Source: Flavobacterium sandaracinum (GTDB lineage: Bacteria; Bacteroidota; Bacteroidia; Flavobacteriales; Flavobacteriaceae). Taken from it: 64,000 bases of DNA. Location of the stretch: NCBI RefSeq assembly GCF_004349135.1, contig NZ_SMFN01000006.1:137049-201048 (forward strand), given 5' to 3'. Positions within the stretch are counted from its first letter, which is position 1; each line of letters begins with the position of its first letter. Both the position numbers and the translations under genes were made by a program. The notes under the pieces were generated by a model that was not told where the DNA came from, did no database searches, and saw nothing but the letters and a program-made list of their open reading frames with translations. Below, in pieces: positions 27,707-36,955 of the stretch.

Positions 27707-28375
27707 TTGGGCTATATATTAAACATTGAGACTGCGACAAAGAACTGTTCTGTTGCTCTTGCTAAAGAAGGGAAGACGATTTTTTACAAAGAAATAGCTG
27801 AAGAAGGCTATTCTCATGCGGAACGACTCCATGTGTTTATTGAAGAAATAATTAAAGAAGCAGCAATTGTATTGAAAGACCTTTCTGCTATAGCCGTAAG
27901 TCAAGGCCCAGGTTCTTACACGGGATTAAGGATTGGAGTTTCAGCTGCAAAAGGACTCTGCTATGCCTTGGATATTCCTTTAATTGCGGTAGATACTTTA
28001 CAAGCATTGGCTTCGCAGGTGACTATTTCTAATGGATTAATCATTCCAATGATTGATGCAAGAAGAATGGAGGTTTATAGCGCCATCTTTACCCCAAATT
28101 TTGAAAAAAAGCGAGAAGTTCTTGCTGAAATTATTACTGAAAATTCTTTTGACGATTTAGAGGGAACACTCTATTTTGTGGGGGATAGTGCTGAAAAGTG
28201 CAAATTGGTTTTAACAAAAGGAAATTGTGTTTTTCTAGAGGACATAAAATATCCCTCTGCTAAAGAAATGTGTGCATTGAGCTATGAAAAATTCAAAATA
28301 AACGACACAGTAGATGTCGCTTATTTTGAACCTTATTATCTTAAAGATTTCTTGGTTACTGCCCCAAAAAAGTAA
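27707..28375 (+). CDS. tsaB: TsaB, tRNA N6-threonylcarbamoyladenosine biosynthesis protein
   Basis: A 222-residue ASKHA-fold protein. It starts from TTG with the family opening YILNIETATKNCSVAL and has the conserved block AVSQGPGSYTGLRIGVSAAKGL. With TsaD and TsaE it transfers the threonylcarbamoyl group to A37 of ANN-decoding tRNAs. Also called YeaZ. Length is typical. It is convergent with mscS. Confidence 0.93.
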   Translation: MGYILNIETATKNCSVALAKEGKTIFYKEIAEEGYSHAERLHVFIEEIIKEAAIVLKDLSAIAVSQGPGSYTGLRIGVSAAKGLCYALDIPLIAVDTLQALASQVTISNGLIIPMIDARRMEVYSAIFTPNFEKKREVLAEIITENSFDDLEGTLYFVGDSAEKCKLVLTKGNCVFLEDIKYPSAKEMCALSYEKFKINDTVDVAYFEPYYLKDFLVTAPKK

Positions 28376-28409
28376 AATAGCTTCTACTAAGCGCTATCAT
28401 TTAATTTTA

Positions 28410-29255
28410 TTATTGGGGATCAATTGTGCTACTGGTTTTATTAGACGCTTCCTTCACAAATGGTTGGAAAGAAATTCCTGCTGCATCAAAAGCTTGTTTG
28501 CAGTTTTCTAAAGTGTCCGAGTAAACATCCCAAAAGTCTTCATTTGTAGCCCAAGGTCTCACCGCTAGCTGTATGCCACTGTCCGTTAGGCCCTTTATAG
28601 ATACTTGTGCTGCTGGTGTTTCAAGTATTTTGGGATTGTTTTTTAGAACGGAGGTAATTATATCTTTGGCTTTTTTAAGATCGGTGTCATAGGAAATAGC
28701 GATGGTTAAATCTGCTCTTCTGGTGTTTTGAAGAGAATAGTTAATGATGTTTCCATTAGATAATGATCCGTTGGGTATAAAAATGGTTTGATTATTAAAA
28801 GTGATTAGTTTGGTGACAAATATTTGTATTTCGCAGACTGTTCCTGTTACTCCCTGTGCTTCAATCGTATTTCCAACTTTAAACGGTTTGAAAAGTATAA
28901 TCAACATTCCCCCAGCAAAATTAGATAAAGAACCTTGAAGAGATAAACCTACTGCAAGTCCCATGGCACCAAGAATAGCCACAAAGGAAGAGGTTTCAAT
29001 CCCTAACTTGGAGATAAACGAAACAAATAAGATGACTCTTAATACCCAAAGTAAGATATCTGCTAAGAATTTAGTCAATGTCGGTTCCAAGTCTCTTTTT
29101 ACCATTAATCTTCTAATAAACCTGTTGATGAGCCTTATGATATAGAGTCCAGCAAATAGAATAAGAAAGGCAGAAATTAATTTTGGAGAATAATCAATTA
29201 ATACTTTTATAAATGTGTTAGCGTAATCTGTAAGTTCCTTTGGATTTAGATTCAT
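28410..29255 (-). CDS. Small-conductance mechanosensitive channel (MscS family)
   Basis: A 281-residue channel with three N-terminal membrane helices. The pore-lining helix carries GLAVGLSLQGSLSNFAGG, and the beta domain contains GTVCEIQIFVTKLITFNNQTI and the IPNG motif. It opens under membrane tension and releases solutes on osmotic downshift. Size is typical of the simple MscS form. A hairpin lies in its 5' leader. Confidence 0.94.
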   Translation of the reverse strand: MNLNPKELTDYANTFIKVLIDYSPKLISAFLILFAGLYIIRLINRFIRRLMVKRDLEPTLTKFLADILLWVLRVILFVSFISKLGIETSSFVAILGAMGLAVGLSLQGSLSNFAGGMLIILFKPFKVGNTIEAQGVTGTVCEIQIFVTKLITFNNQTIFIPNGSLSNGNIINYSLQNTRRADLTIAISYDTDLKKAKDIITSVLKNNPKILETPAAQVSIKGLTDSGIQLAVRPWATNEDFWDVYSDTLENCKQAFDAAGISFQPFVKEASNKTSSTIDPQ

Positions 29256-29271
29256 TTTTATTTAAATAAAA

Positions 29272-29293
29272 AACCTTCTCAATGGAGAAGGTT
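29272..29293 (-). terminator. Hairpin with T tract in the mscS leader
   Basis: The stem AACCTTCTC / GAGAAGGTT with a 4-base loop is followed on the minus strand by TTTTATTT, then the mscS ATG. It could end read-through from the copper operon or act as an attenuator of mscS. Confidence 0.6.
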
Positions 29294-29304
29294 AAGTTTG
29301 ATGA

Positions 29305-29312
29305 CAAAAATA
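29305..29312 (-). promoter_or_regulatory. -7-like element upstream of mscS
   Basis: On the minus strand this reads TATTTTTG. It lies just before the hairpin, so a transcript starting here would carry the hairpin in its leader. No clear -33. Confidence 0.4.
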
Positions 29313-29482
29313 CAAATAAAATTTTTTTTAATAAATTAATTTGGGTCTTCTTCCATTTTATTTATAATTGTATCGATTATACGGATATAGTGCTCCTGAG
29401 TTTATAAAGCCATTTCGATTTCGCCACCCATTTTCTAGCAATACCCAGTCTCTTATTTCCGAAAAGCATATTCCGAGTGTGA

Positions 29483-32104
29483 TTAATAGTTTAAATTAAC
29501 ACCAAAACCCAATCCCATATCACTGTCATAATGCGTTGTAATTCCAAAATTTCTCTTCACAATATACCGCAAACCTGCCATGTATTCTTTATCTGTATTC
29601 CACATCAAATTCATGCGCAATCTTTTGGAAACCGGAATATCCATGCGTTCGAATTGCAGTCTAAAATTTCCGTCGGTATAAACTTCGGCTTGTGCTTTGA
29701 TAAGCATTGGTAATGTGTATTCGACACCGGCACTGAAAACAGCACGATTGTCTTTAGTATTGGTTTGACCAAAAAGATTCTCTTCCATTTCTCCCATTTC
29801 CATTTTTCGGTACCGCCAGTCAAAACCAATGAACGGCATAAGCCATTGCATTTTTCCAATGTATCGTCCAATGTGCGTTTCTGTTTCATACCCGTGATGA
29901 TCGCTATAACCCAAACGCCATTCGGTACCAATACTCCATCTTGTGTTTTGAATCATCAGCATTCCATCATTTCCATTAGTGGCAAAATCATTTTCGGCCA
30001 TCACATGAAAAGCCCTGTCATCTGCAAATAATTTGCGTTGCGCTAATTTTGGATTTGGAATCAATGGATTTGGCTCTTGATCTTCATAACTAAAAACGCG
30101 ACCCATTCCGGCCATCATGTGATAGAGTATGTGGCAATGAAAAAACCAATCCCCTTTTACATTAGCATTAAACTCGATCGTATCGGTTTCCATCGGCATA
30201 ATATCGATGATATTTTTCAGTGGTGCGAATTCTTCTTTTCCGTTGAGTACTCTAAAATCATGTCCATGTAAATGCATCGGGTGGCGCATCATCGAACCGT
30301 TGTATAAAACGATCCGAACATTTTCTCCTTTTTTAATTAAAATTTTATCGGTTTCAGAAACAACTTTATTATCCAAACTCCAAACATATCGGTTCATGTT
30401 TCCAGATAATTCAAATCGCAATTCTTTTATTGGTGCGTCTTTAGGAAGCGTCGTTTTAGTGGGTGATTTCAGCATCGCATAATTCAAAGTCGTGATATCT
30501 GATAGCGCGTTGCTGTTATAATCGTCCTCCGTCATTTTCATGTTTTCTTTTTTTTCAGAAGAATCATCCATTTTCATTTTTCCCATATCATGCGAAGAAT
30601 GATTCATTTGAACTTCTTTTGTTGAAGGCCCAGTAATCTCAGGATACATCACCACATTCATGTCCATTTGGTTGAGTGACATTTGCATTCCCATGTCGTC
30701 TAAATCACCATTCATCTTCATCATGCCGTTCATCATTTTCATCCCTTCAAAATATTTTAATTTAGGCAAAGGCGTAATCAATTGCTTGATGCCATCTCCT
30801 AAATATATGGAGGCAGATTTCGTCCGGTCTTCCGAGGTGACTAAAAATTCAAACGCCGTTTTATCCGCAGGAATCGTCACTACAACATCATACGTTTCAG
30901 AAACCGCAACTATTAATCGGTCTACTTCAACAGGCTCCACATCATTCCCATCACTGGCGACAACGGTAATTTTTCCTCCGGCATAATTCAACCAAAAATA
31001 AGTCGAAGCACCACCATTGGAAATTCTTAAACGCACTTTATCTCCAGCCTTAAATTGTGAAAGCTGACTTTCATTTTTCCCGTTAATCAAAAATTTATTG
31101 TAATACACATCACTGACGTCCATGGCGCTCATTCGTTTCCATTCGTTCTTGACTTTTGTTTTAAAATGTCCTGCTTTTATAGCTTCAGAATAGCTTTGTG
31201 TGGTACCTTTTTGAATCGCAAACCAATCCGTCGCATTGTGTAACATTCGGTGTACATTTTCTGGTTTGACATCGGTCCATTCGCTTAAAATGATTGGAAC
31301 CGTTGGTAAATCATCTATTCCTGCTCTAAAAGTTGGGTCTTCATTTCTTTTGTTCATCACAAAAGAACCATACATCCCAATTTGCTCCTGCAAACCCGTA
31401 TGGCTATGGTACCAGTGCGTTCCATGTTGAATAATTGGAAACGTATATTTATGCGTGGTGTGCGGTTTAATCGGCATTTGTGTCAAATTAGGCACGCCGT
31501 CTTCTTTATTAGGTAAAAATAAGCCGTGCCAATGCAGCGAAGTATCTTCATCTAGTTCGTTATGCACATAAATTTCGGCAATATCGCCTTCGGTAAATGT
31601 GAGCGTGGGCATTGGAATTTGTCCGTTTACAGCAATTGCTCTTTTTGGTGTATCACCAAAAGTGACAATCGTATCCCGAACATATAAATCATACCGAACA
31701 GTTCTTGGAGGAGCATTTTTAACAATCTTTTTTACTGGCTCTTCTATAACTTTAGTGTTTTCTGCGGGAGCACTTGCATGATTTTTATGCAGATCATCAC
31801 TTGTTGCTTTAGTCTCGATAATCTTAGCTTTTAAAGGCACTGCTTTTTTTACAACTGCTTTTTGCGTTTGCTTTTTTAGAACGGATTTTTTTACCGGTTT
31901 TGCTTTTTCTTTGATTAAATCCATACCGCATTTTGGACATTTTCCTGGTTTACTGGCATGAATTTCAGGGTGCATCACACAGGTATAAGTTGCAGGCAGT
32001 ACTTGTTGCATCGTTGCTATTTTGAGAATGTTACTCTCATTTTCTGCTTTTGCAAAAGAGGAACAAAGAAATAGAAATACGATTATAAATAGGTTGTTTT
32101 TCAT
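29483..32104 (-). CDS. Multicopper oxidase with metal-binding head and barrel tail
   Basis: An 873-residue exported protein (signal peptide to about residue 20). Residues 39-63 form a heavy-metal-binding domain (YTCVMHPE...CPKCGMDL). A CopA/PcoA-type multicopper oxidase follows, with all four copper motifs: HWH at 191-193, HxxHSH at 230-235, HPMHLHGH at 608-615 and HCHILYHMMAGM at 656-667. A Met- and His-rich stretch (about 455-524) looks like a Cu+ docking loop. The last 190 residues are beta-rich and end in FGVNLNY, resembling the CopB/PcoB outer-membrane barrel. It should oxidise Cu+ in the envelope. Confidence 0.9.
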   Translation of the reverse strand: MKNNLFIIVFLFLCSSFAKAENESNILKIATMQQVLPATYTCVMHPEIHASKPGKCPKCGMDLIKEKAKPVKKSVLKKQTQKAVVKKAVPLKAKIIETKATSDDLHKNHASAPAENTKVIEEPVKKIVKNAPPRTVRYDLYVRDTIVTFGDTPKRAIAVNGQIPMPTLTFTEGDIAEIYVHNELDEDTSLHWHGLFLPNKEDGVPNLTQMPIKPHTTHKYTFPIIQHGTHWYHSHTGLQEQIGMYGSFVMNKRNEDPTFRAGIDDLPTVPIILSEWTDVKPENVHRMLHNATDWFAIQKGTTQSYSEAIKAGHFKTKVKNEWKRMSAMDVSDVYYNKFLINGKNESQLSQFKAGDKVRLRISNGGASTYFWLNYAGGKITVVASDGNDVEPVEVDRLIVAVSETYDVVVTIPADKTAFEFLVTSEDRTKSASIYLGDGIKQLITPLPKLKYFEGMKMMNGMMKMNGDLDDMGMQMSLNQMDMNVVMYPEITGPSTKEVQMNHSSHDMGKMKMDDSSEKKENMKMTEDDYNSNALSDITTLNYAMLKSPTKTTLPKDAPIKELRFELSGNMNRYVWSLDNKVVSETDKILIKKGENVRIVLYNGSMMRHPMHLHGHDFRVLNGKEEFAPLKNIIDIMPMETDTIEFNANVKGDWFFHCHILYHMMAGMGRVFSYEDQEPNPLIPNPKLAQRKLFADDRAFHVMAENDFATNGNDGMLMIQNTRWSIGTEWRLGYSDHHGYETETHIGRYIGKMQWLMPFIGFDWRYRKMEMGEMEENLFGQTNTKDNRAVFSAGVEYTLPMLIKAQAEVYTDGNFRLQFERMDIPVSKRLRMNLMWNTDKEYMAGLRYIVKRNFGITTHYDSDMGLGFGVNLNY

Positions 32105-32138
32105 TTTATGATTTTAAATTGAAATCTTATTTTTTTGA

Positions 32139-34715
32139 TTAAATTTTTAAACTACGCAACCGCAACGCATTTGCAATTACAGAAACCGAGCTAAAACTCA
32201 TAGCCAAAGCCGCGATCATTGGCGAAAGCAAAAGCCCAAAAAACGGATACAAAACGCCAGCTGCAATTGGAATTCCCAATACATTGTAGAAAAAGGCAAA
32301 GAATAAATTTTGCTTTATATTTCGCATTACCGCATGACTTAGATTCTTGGCTTTAACAATTCCTTGTAAATCGCCTTTCACCAAGGTTATTTTAGCACTT
32401 TCAATAGCCACATCCGTTCCAGTTCCCATCGCAATCCCAATATCGGCTTGCGCCAAAGCCGGAGCGTCGTTGATTCCGTCACCCGCCATGGCTACAATTT
32501 TTCCTTCGGCTTGTAATCGTTGAATTTCTTTGAGCTTGTCTTCGGGCAAACAACCTGCTTTAAACGAACTTAAATTCAGTTGTGTTGCCACTGCTTTTGC
32601 TGTATTCTCATTATCTCCGGTAAGCATAATTACTTCAACTCCTTGACGCATCAATTCTTTTATAGCTTCGACACTTGTTGCTTTAATGGCATCCGTAATC
32701 GACACAAATCCCACCGCAATTCCGTCTACGGAAATATAAGAAACCGTTTTTCCCAGTTTCTGTTCGGCTGTGATTTGATTCTCTAATTCCGCTGAAACAG
32801 TGGCATTCACTTGTTCCATCAGTTTTTTATTCCCGAGCGCCACTTTTTTATTGGTAACTGTGCCAATAACTCCTTTGCCAGAAATAGCTTCAAAATCTTT
32901 TACTTGTATCAAGGAAATGTTTTTCGCTTTTGCAAAATGGACTACGGCTTGCGCCAAAGGATGTTCGCTGTACTGATTTAAAGATGCAATACTTTGCAAC
33001 AAAGAATCTTCATCATTATTCAACGAAAATACTTTTTCGACAGAAGGTTTTCCTTCGGTGATTGTACCTGTTTTATCAGTAATCAGCACATTTACTTTAT
33101 TCATATTCTCCAAGGCTTCGGCATTCTTTATCAAAACTCCCGATTGCGCTCCTTTCCCAACACCAACCATCACTGACATGGGCGTTGCTAATCCCAAAGC
33201 GCACGGACAAGCAATTATCAATACGGCAATGGCATTAATAAATCCATAAACCATCGCGGGTTCTGGTCCAAATTGTGCCCAAACAAAAAAGGTAATTATA
33301 GAAGTTATAACAACAATAGGCACAAAATACTTCGCAATTCTATCGGCTAATTTCTGAATTGGTGCTCGGGAACGACTCGCATCATTTACCATTTGTACAA
33401 TTTGCGAAAGCAGGGTTTCTGAACCAATCTTTTCAGCAATCATCACAAAGGACTTATTGCCGTTGATGGTTCCTGCAATAACAGCATCATCCATTTTTTT
33501 GTCAACTGGAATCGGTTCTCCAGAAATCATCGATTCGTCAATAGTACTTTCTCCGTCAGTGATTTTACCGTCCACCGGAATTTTATCTCCAGGTTTTACC
33601 CGCAATAAATCCCCTTTTTTTATATCGTGAATCGAGATTACTGTGTCAGCGCCATCAGAAACCAAAGTAGCCTCAGTAGGGGCTAATTTCAATAATTCCT
33701 TTATGGCACCACTGGTTCTGCTATGCGCTTTAGCCTCTAATAATTGGCCTAGTAAAACTAAAGTTAATATGACAGTTGTTGCTTCAAAGTACAGATGAAC
33801 TGCTCCGTGATGTGTTTTAAATTCATCTGGAAAAATATCTGGGAAAAACAATCCTACTAAACTAAATAAAAATGCAACCCCAGAACCAATTCCAATTAAC
33901 GTAAACATATTAAGATTCCAAGTAACAATGGATTTCCATGCGCGCTCAAAAAACATCCAACAGGAATAAAAAACTACCGGAAGTGATAAAAGTAATTGTA
34001 CCCAATTCCACTTTTCAGTATCCATGATATTCATCATTGGATTATTCGGAATCATATCTGACATTGCAATAATAAAAATAGGAACGGTAAAAACTAACGC
34101 GATTTTCATTTTACGAACCAAGTCATTATACACCTTATTTTCTTCGGAATCGGTAGGTTTCATTGGCACTAAATCCATTCCGCAGATGGGACAAGAACCC
34201 GGCCCGTCTTTGATTACTTCTGGATGCATCGGACAAGTATAGCTTGTTTTTGCAACAGTTAATTCGGGTGCTTTTACCAAATCCATTCCACAAACCGGAC
34301 AACTTCCGGGTTTATTATAAACTTTTTCGCCCTCACAATGCATCGGACAATAGTATTTGCCTTGCGCATTTTCTGGTAACACTACTTTAGGTTTCTCGTG
34401 TTGTTTGTTCGAATCGCAACACGATTTCGCTATGGGCTCCTCTTTTCTTACAGAACTGCAACACGACTTGTCGATTGAATCCTCAGTTGCTTCAAGAGAA
34501 CCAGCCCCATTATTCATTGTGATTGTATAATTTCCGGCAGCAGTTAAAACCTCTTGCATTTGTGCTGTAGGAATGTGTTTATCCATTGTTATCGTTGCTA
34601 TTGGCGGATCCAACGTAATTGTTGCTTGAATCCCTTCAATAGTATTCAATGTTTTTTCGACTTTGGAACGGCAACCGTCGCAAGACATTCCGGTGATTGT
34701 ATACGTGTGTTTCAT
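32139..34715 (-). CDS. copA: Copper-exporting P1B-type ATPase
   Basis: An 858-residue Cu+ pump. The N-terminus has one HMA domain (CDGC at 12-15), two CC pairs (85-86, 99-100) and two heavy-metal-binding domains (121-147 and 159-184, each with CPMH and CGMDL). The membrane CPC motif is at 503-505 (IACPCALGLATP). Phosphorylated Asp547 is in DKTGT, and the hinge is GDGINDAP. The C-terminal SSVSVIANALRLRSL fits Cu+-specific members. It pumps cytosolic copper to the periplasm, where the downstream multicopper oxidase can act. Confidence 0.96.
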   Translation of the reverse strand: MKHTYTITGMSCDGCRSKVEKTLNTIEGIQATITLDPPIATITMDKHIPTAQMQEVLTAAGNYTITMNNGAGSLEATEDSIDKSCCSSVRKEEPIAKSCCDSNKQHEKPKVVLPENAQGKYYCPMHCEGEKVYNKPGSCPVCGMDLVKAPELTVAKTSYTCPMHPEVIKDGPGSCPICGMDLVPMKPTDSEENKVYNDLVRKMKIALVFTVPIFIIAMSDMIPNNPMMNIMDTEKWNWVQLLLSLPVVFYSCWMFFERAWKSIVTWNLNMFTLIGIGSGVAFLFSLVGLFFPDIFPDEFKTHHGAVHLYFEATTVILTLVLLGQLLEAKAHSRTSGAIKELLKLAPTEATLVSDGADTVISIHDIKKGDLLRVKPGDKIPVDGKITDGESTIDESMISGEPIPVDKKMDDAVIAGTINGNKSFVMIAEKIGSETLLSQIVQMVNDASRSRAPIQKLADRIAKYFVPIVVITSIITFFVWAQFGPEPAMVYGFINAIAVLIIACPCALGLATPMSVMVGVGKGAQSGVLIKNAEALENMNKVNVLITDKTGTITEGKPSVEKVFSLNNDEDSLLQSIASLNQYSEHPLAQAVVHFAKAKNISLIQVKDFEAISGKGVIGTVTNKKVALGNKKLMEQVNATVSAELENQITAEQKLGKTVSYISVDGIAVGFVSITDAIKATSVEAIKELMRQGVEVIMLTGDNENTAKAVATQLNLSSFKAGCLPEDKLKEIQRLQAEGKIVAMAGDGINDAPALAQADIGIAMGTGTDVAIESAKITLVKGDLQGIVKAKNLSHAVMRNIKQNLFFAFFYNVLGIPIAAGVLYPFFGLLLSPMIAALAMSFSSVSVIANALRLRSLKI

Positions 34716-34796
34716 ACTATTCTAAATTTGATACTACGAATTTCCGATTATAACAGCACTTTACTATTACACAATTTTGGAAAAGGTTTGCGGGAT

Positions 34797-35360
34797 TTAC
34801 AAATCATCAATTTGCTTTCTCTTTTTTACTTTCAATTGTTTGAAATAAGTAGGGGTGAATCCCATAGTTTTTTTGAATTGATTACTCAAATGCGCTACAT
34901 TACTATAATGAAGTTGAAAGGCTATTTCGCTCAACGTCAATTCACCATATGTTAATAATTCCTTGACTCTTTCTATCTTTTGAGCAATAAAATAACGTTC
35001 AATTGTAATTCCTTCGATCTCCGAAAATAAGTTGCTCAGAGCGCTATAGTCTTGTCCCAAATCATTGGACAAATAATCCGATAGATTAATAGTGAGTGTC
35101 TTTTTTTTATCGTAAACCAATTCGATTACAATTGTTTTTATTCTTTCGATGGTTTTGCTTTTCTTATCATCAATCAAATCAAAACCCAACGAACGCATCC
35201 GTTCGAGTACTTCCTTTTTTTGGATTTCAGTACATTCTTTTTCTAATTCTACTTCCCCAAGCGCTATTGAAATGACATGATGTCCGAGTTTTTCAAGCTC
35301 AGACTTCACTGCCATTATGCATCGGTCACACACCATATTTTTGATGTAGAGATTCGTCAT
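34797..35360 (-). CDS. AraC-family regulator with an HMA-like metal-binding N-terminus
   Basis: A 187-residue protein. Its first 70 residues look like a heavy-metal-associated domain: MTNLYIKNMVCDRCIMAVKS, with Cys11 and Cys14 at the metal-binding spacing. The last 60 residues are an AraC helix-turn-helix (LTLSEIAFQLHYSNVAHLSNQF and TPTYFKQLKVKK). The start at 35360 overlaps the stop of the upstream gene by one base (TAATG). It probably senses copper directly and controls the surrounding island. Domain calls are good; the sensing role is inference. Confidence 0.8.
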   Translation of the reverse strand: MTNLYIKNMVCDRCIMAVKSELEKLGHHVISIALGEVELEKECTEIQKKEVLERMRSLGFDLIDDKKSKTIERIKTIVIELVYDKKKTLTINLSDYLSNDLGQDYSALSNLFSEIEGITIERYFIAQKIERVKELLTYGELTLSEIAFQLHYSNVAHLSNQFKKTMGFTPTYFKQLKVKKRKQIDDL

Positions 35361-36097
35361 TATTGAACAATAGCTATTCTTCTGCCACAATTCAACATTT
35401 CAGATCCAAAATAAGGATTGATTACCTCTTTAGTCTCACTTATCCAATAGCCTGTTTTGCCCTGTCCATACATGGGGCAATAATCCTGATATACTGTTTG
35501 TTGTGTTCCAAAAGCCTTTATTAAATCATAAACATCTTTGCTTAATAGCGAAAAATAATCTCTTTGATGGTCGATTTTATCTGCATTATCACCGATGTGT
35601 TTGACATGCGCTTTAGCATCAGCCAGAATAGCATTGTATTTGTTTTTTAATTTAGTATCCAAAGAAGTTGAGCTAGCACTATTTAAAGTAGCAATCAATG
35701 TTTGTGCTGCAGCTGCTGCTCCTTTAGAATCGTCTTTGGTCAATGTGTTTTTAATTTTGAGGTAATTAAGAACTATTGCATCAGTTGGAAAAGCTGTTTT
35801 GACAGCATTCTTAGTTTTTAGCATTCCGCGAGGTTCCGCTGAAGTTTGAGTAATAGTATCTGCTTTTTTCTCTTTTTGGGCCTCAGTTGTAAGCACCACT
35901 TTTTCGGTCAATTCCATTCCGCATTCAGAGCATTCACCTCCTTTTTCGCCTGTAATTTCAGGATGCATGTAGCAAGCATACAATTCCGAATTTGTTTTGG
36001 TTGTTACTGCTTGTTCAGCTTTGGGCTCTGTGTTTTTTTGATTACAAGAAATAGCTAGTACAGCTAATAATACTATTGATAGGATTGAATTTTTCAT
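35360..36097 (-). CDS. DUF3347 lipoprotein with heavy-metal-binding domain
   Basis: A 245-residue lipoprotein (LLAVLAISCNQK). Residues 40-66 hold a heavy-metal-binding domain (YACYMHPE...ECGMELTE). The C-terminal part is a DUF3347 domain with conserved YCPMYGQGKTGYW and NPYFGSEMLNCG. DUF3347 proteins often accompany Bacteroidota copper efflux genes and likely hold metal in the periplasm or outer membrane. Paralogous to the gene at 37977-38852. Confidence 0.85.
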   Translation of the reverse strand: MKNSILSIVLLAVLAISCNQKNTEPKAEQAVTTKTNSELYACYMHPEITGEKGGECSECGMELTEKVVLTTEAQKEKKADTITQTSAEPRGMLKTKNAVKTAFPTDAIVLNYLKIKNTLTKDDSKGAAAAAQTLIATLNSASSTSLDTKLKNKYNAILADAKAHVKHIGDNADKIDHQRDYFSLLSKDVYDLIKAFGTQQTVYQDYCPMYGQGKTGYWISETKEVINPYFGSEMLNCGRRIAIVQ

Positions 36098-36151
36098 TTA
36101 ATAAATTATTTAATTATTATAGGATTTTTATAAAACTAATCAGCAACTAAT

Positions 36152-36955
36152 TTAATTTGAAATATTAAAAAAAGTATATTCTAGCTTTACCAATACACTA
36201 TTGCTAGACATGCGATTCATATCGCTATAAATTTGATGTCTGTAAGCCAAATCGATTCTCGCTTGACTATTAATAATAAATTGAATTGAAGGCGCAACGT
36301 CCAGAAATGACTTGCCATTTTCATTTAGTCTCTGTCCTAAAAATTCTACCATCGCATTGATGTTTGTTTGCTTAAAACTAGTATACTTTTTTGGATGTAA
36401 CAATTGCCCTATTGAAAGTGAATAATTGACCGCACTGTTGCTTTGTATTTCTGGGAACTCATAGGTATTATTGTTTAGCGCTCTTTCATAACTAATGGTC
36501 GTACTTATTGCGGTTTTATTAATTAATTTTGTCGCAATTATACCGGTTTCAAAACCCGAATTCATTCCCATTGTTTCAATTTCTTCTTGGTAGACTGGGG
36601 CACTATTTGTGCTCAGTCTTCCATAAGTTGCTAGTCTAAAATGAGTGTGAATATCATCGCTAGAAAAAAACCGATATTTAGCATAGAGACTTCCGCCTTG
36701 AAGCTTAAAATTTCCTTCGGTATTATTCATAAAAGCAGCCGCGTGGATCATCCAATTCTTATCAACACCCCACATTACCTCTGGCATATTGTGGAAGTTG
36801 TTTGCGACTTCTTTTCGAAAGGTAAGCATACTTGTATTGCGAATACCTATTGAACCTGCGGGCATATTACTAGCAGGTTCAGTCATTACAAATAATTCTT
36901 GAGCACTGATTTGATGTGAAATCAAAGTCAGTAGCACTATTCCTAAATACTTCAT
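36152..36955 (-). CDS. Predicted outer-membrane protein of the copper island
   Basis: A 267-residue protein with signal peptide MKYLGIVLLTLISHQISAQ, followed by alternating beta strands and an aromatic C-terminus (LVKLEYTFFNIS), which suggests an outer-membrane barrel. Met-containing segments such as FVMTEPASNMPAG lie near the N-terminus. It directly abuts the HMA protein gene upstream (no gap). I do not recognise a named family; a role in metal export or sensing at the outer membrane is inferred from neighbours. Confidence 0.65.
   Translation of the reverse strand: MKYLGIVLLTLISHQISAQELFVMTEPASNMPAGSIGIRNTSMLTFRKEVANNFHNMPEVMWGVDKNWMIHAAAFMNNTEGNFKLQGGSLYAKYRFFSSDDIHTHFRLATYGRLSTNSAPVYQEEIETMGMNSGFETGIIATKLINKTAISTTISYERALNNNTYEFPEIQSNSAVNYSLSIGQLLHPKKYTSFKQTNINAMVEFLGQRLNENGKSFLDVAPSIQFIINSQARIDLAYRHQIYSDMNRMSSNSVLVKLEYTFFNISN

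Noticed and set aside
30660..30986. Plus-strand 108-codon frame over the multicopper oxidase
   Set aside because: Shadow of the His/Met-rich coding region on the minus strand.
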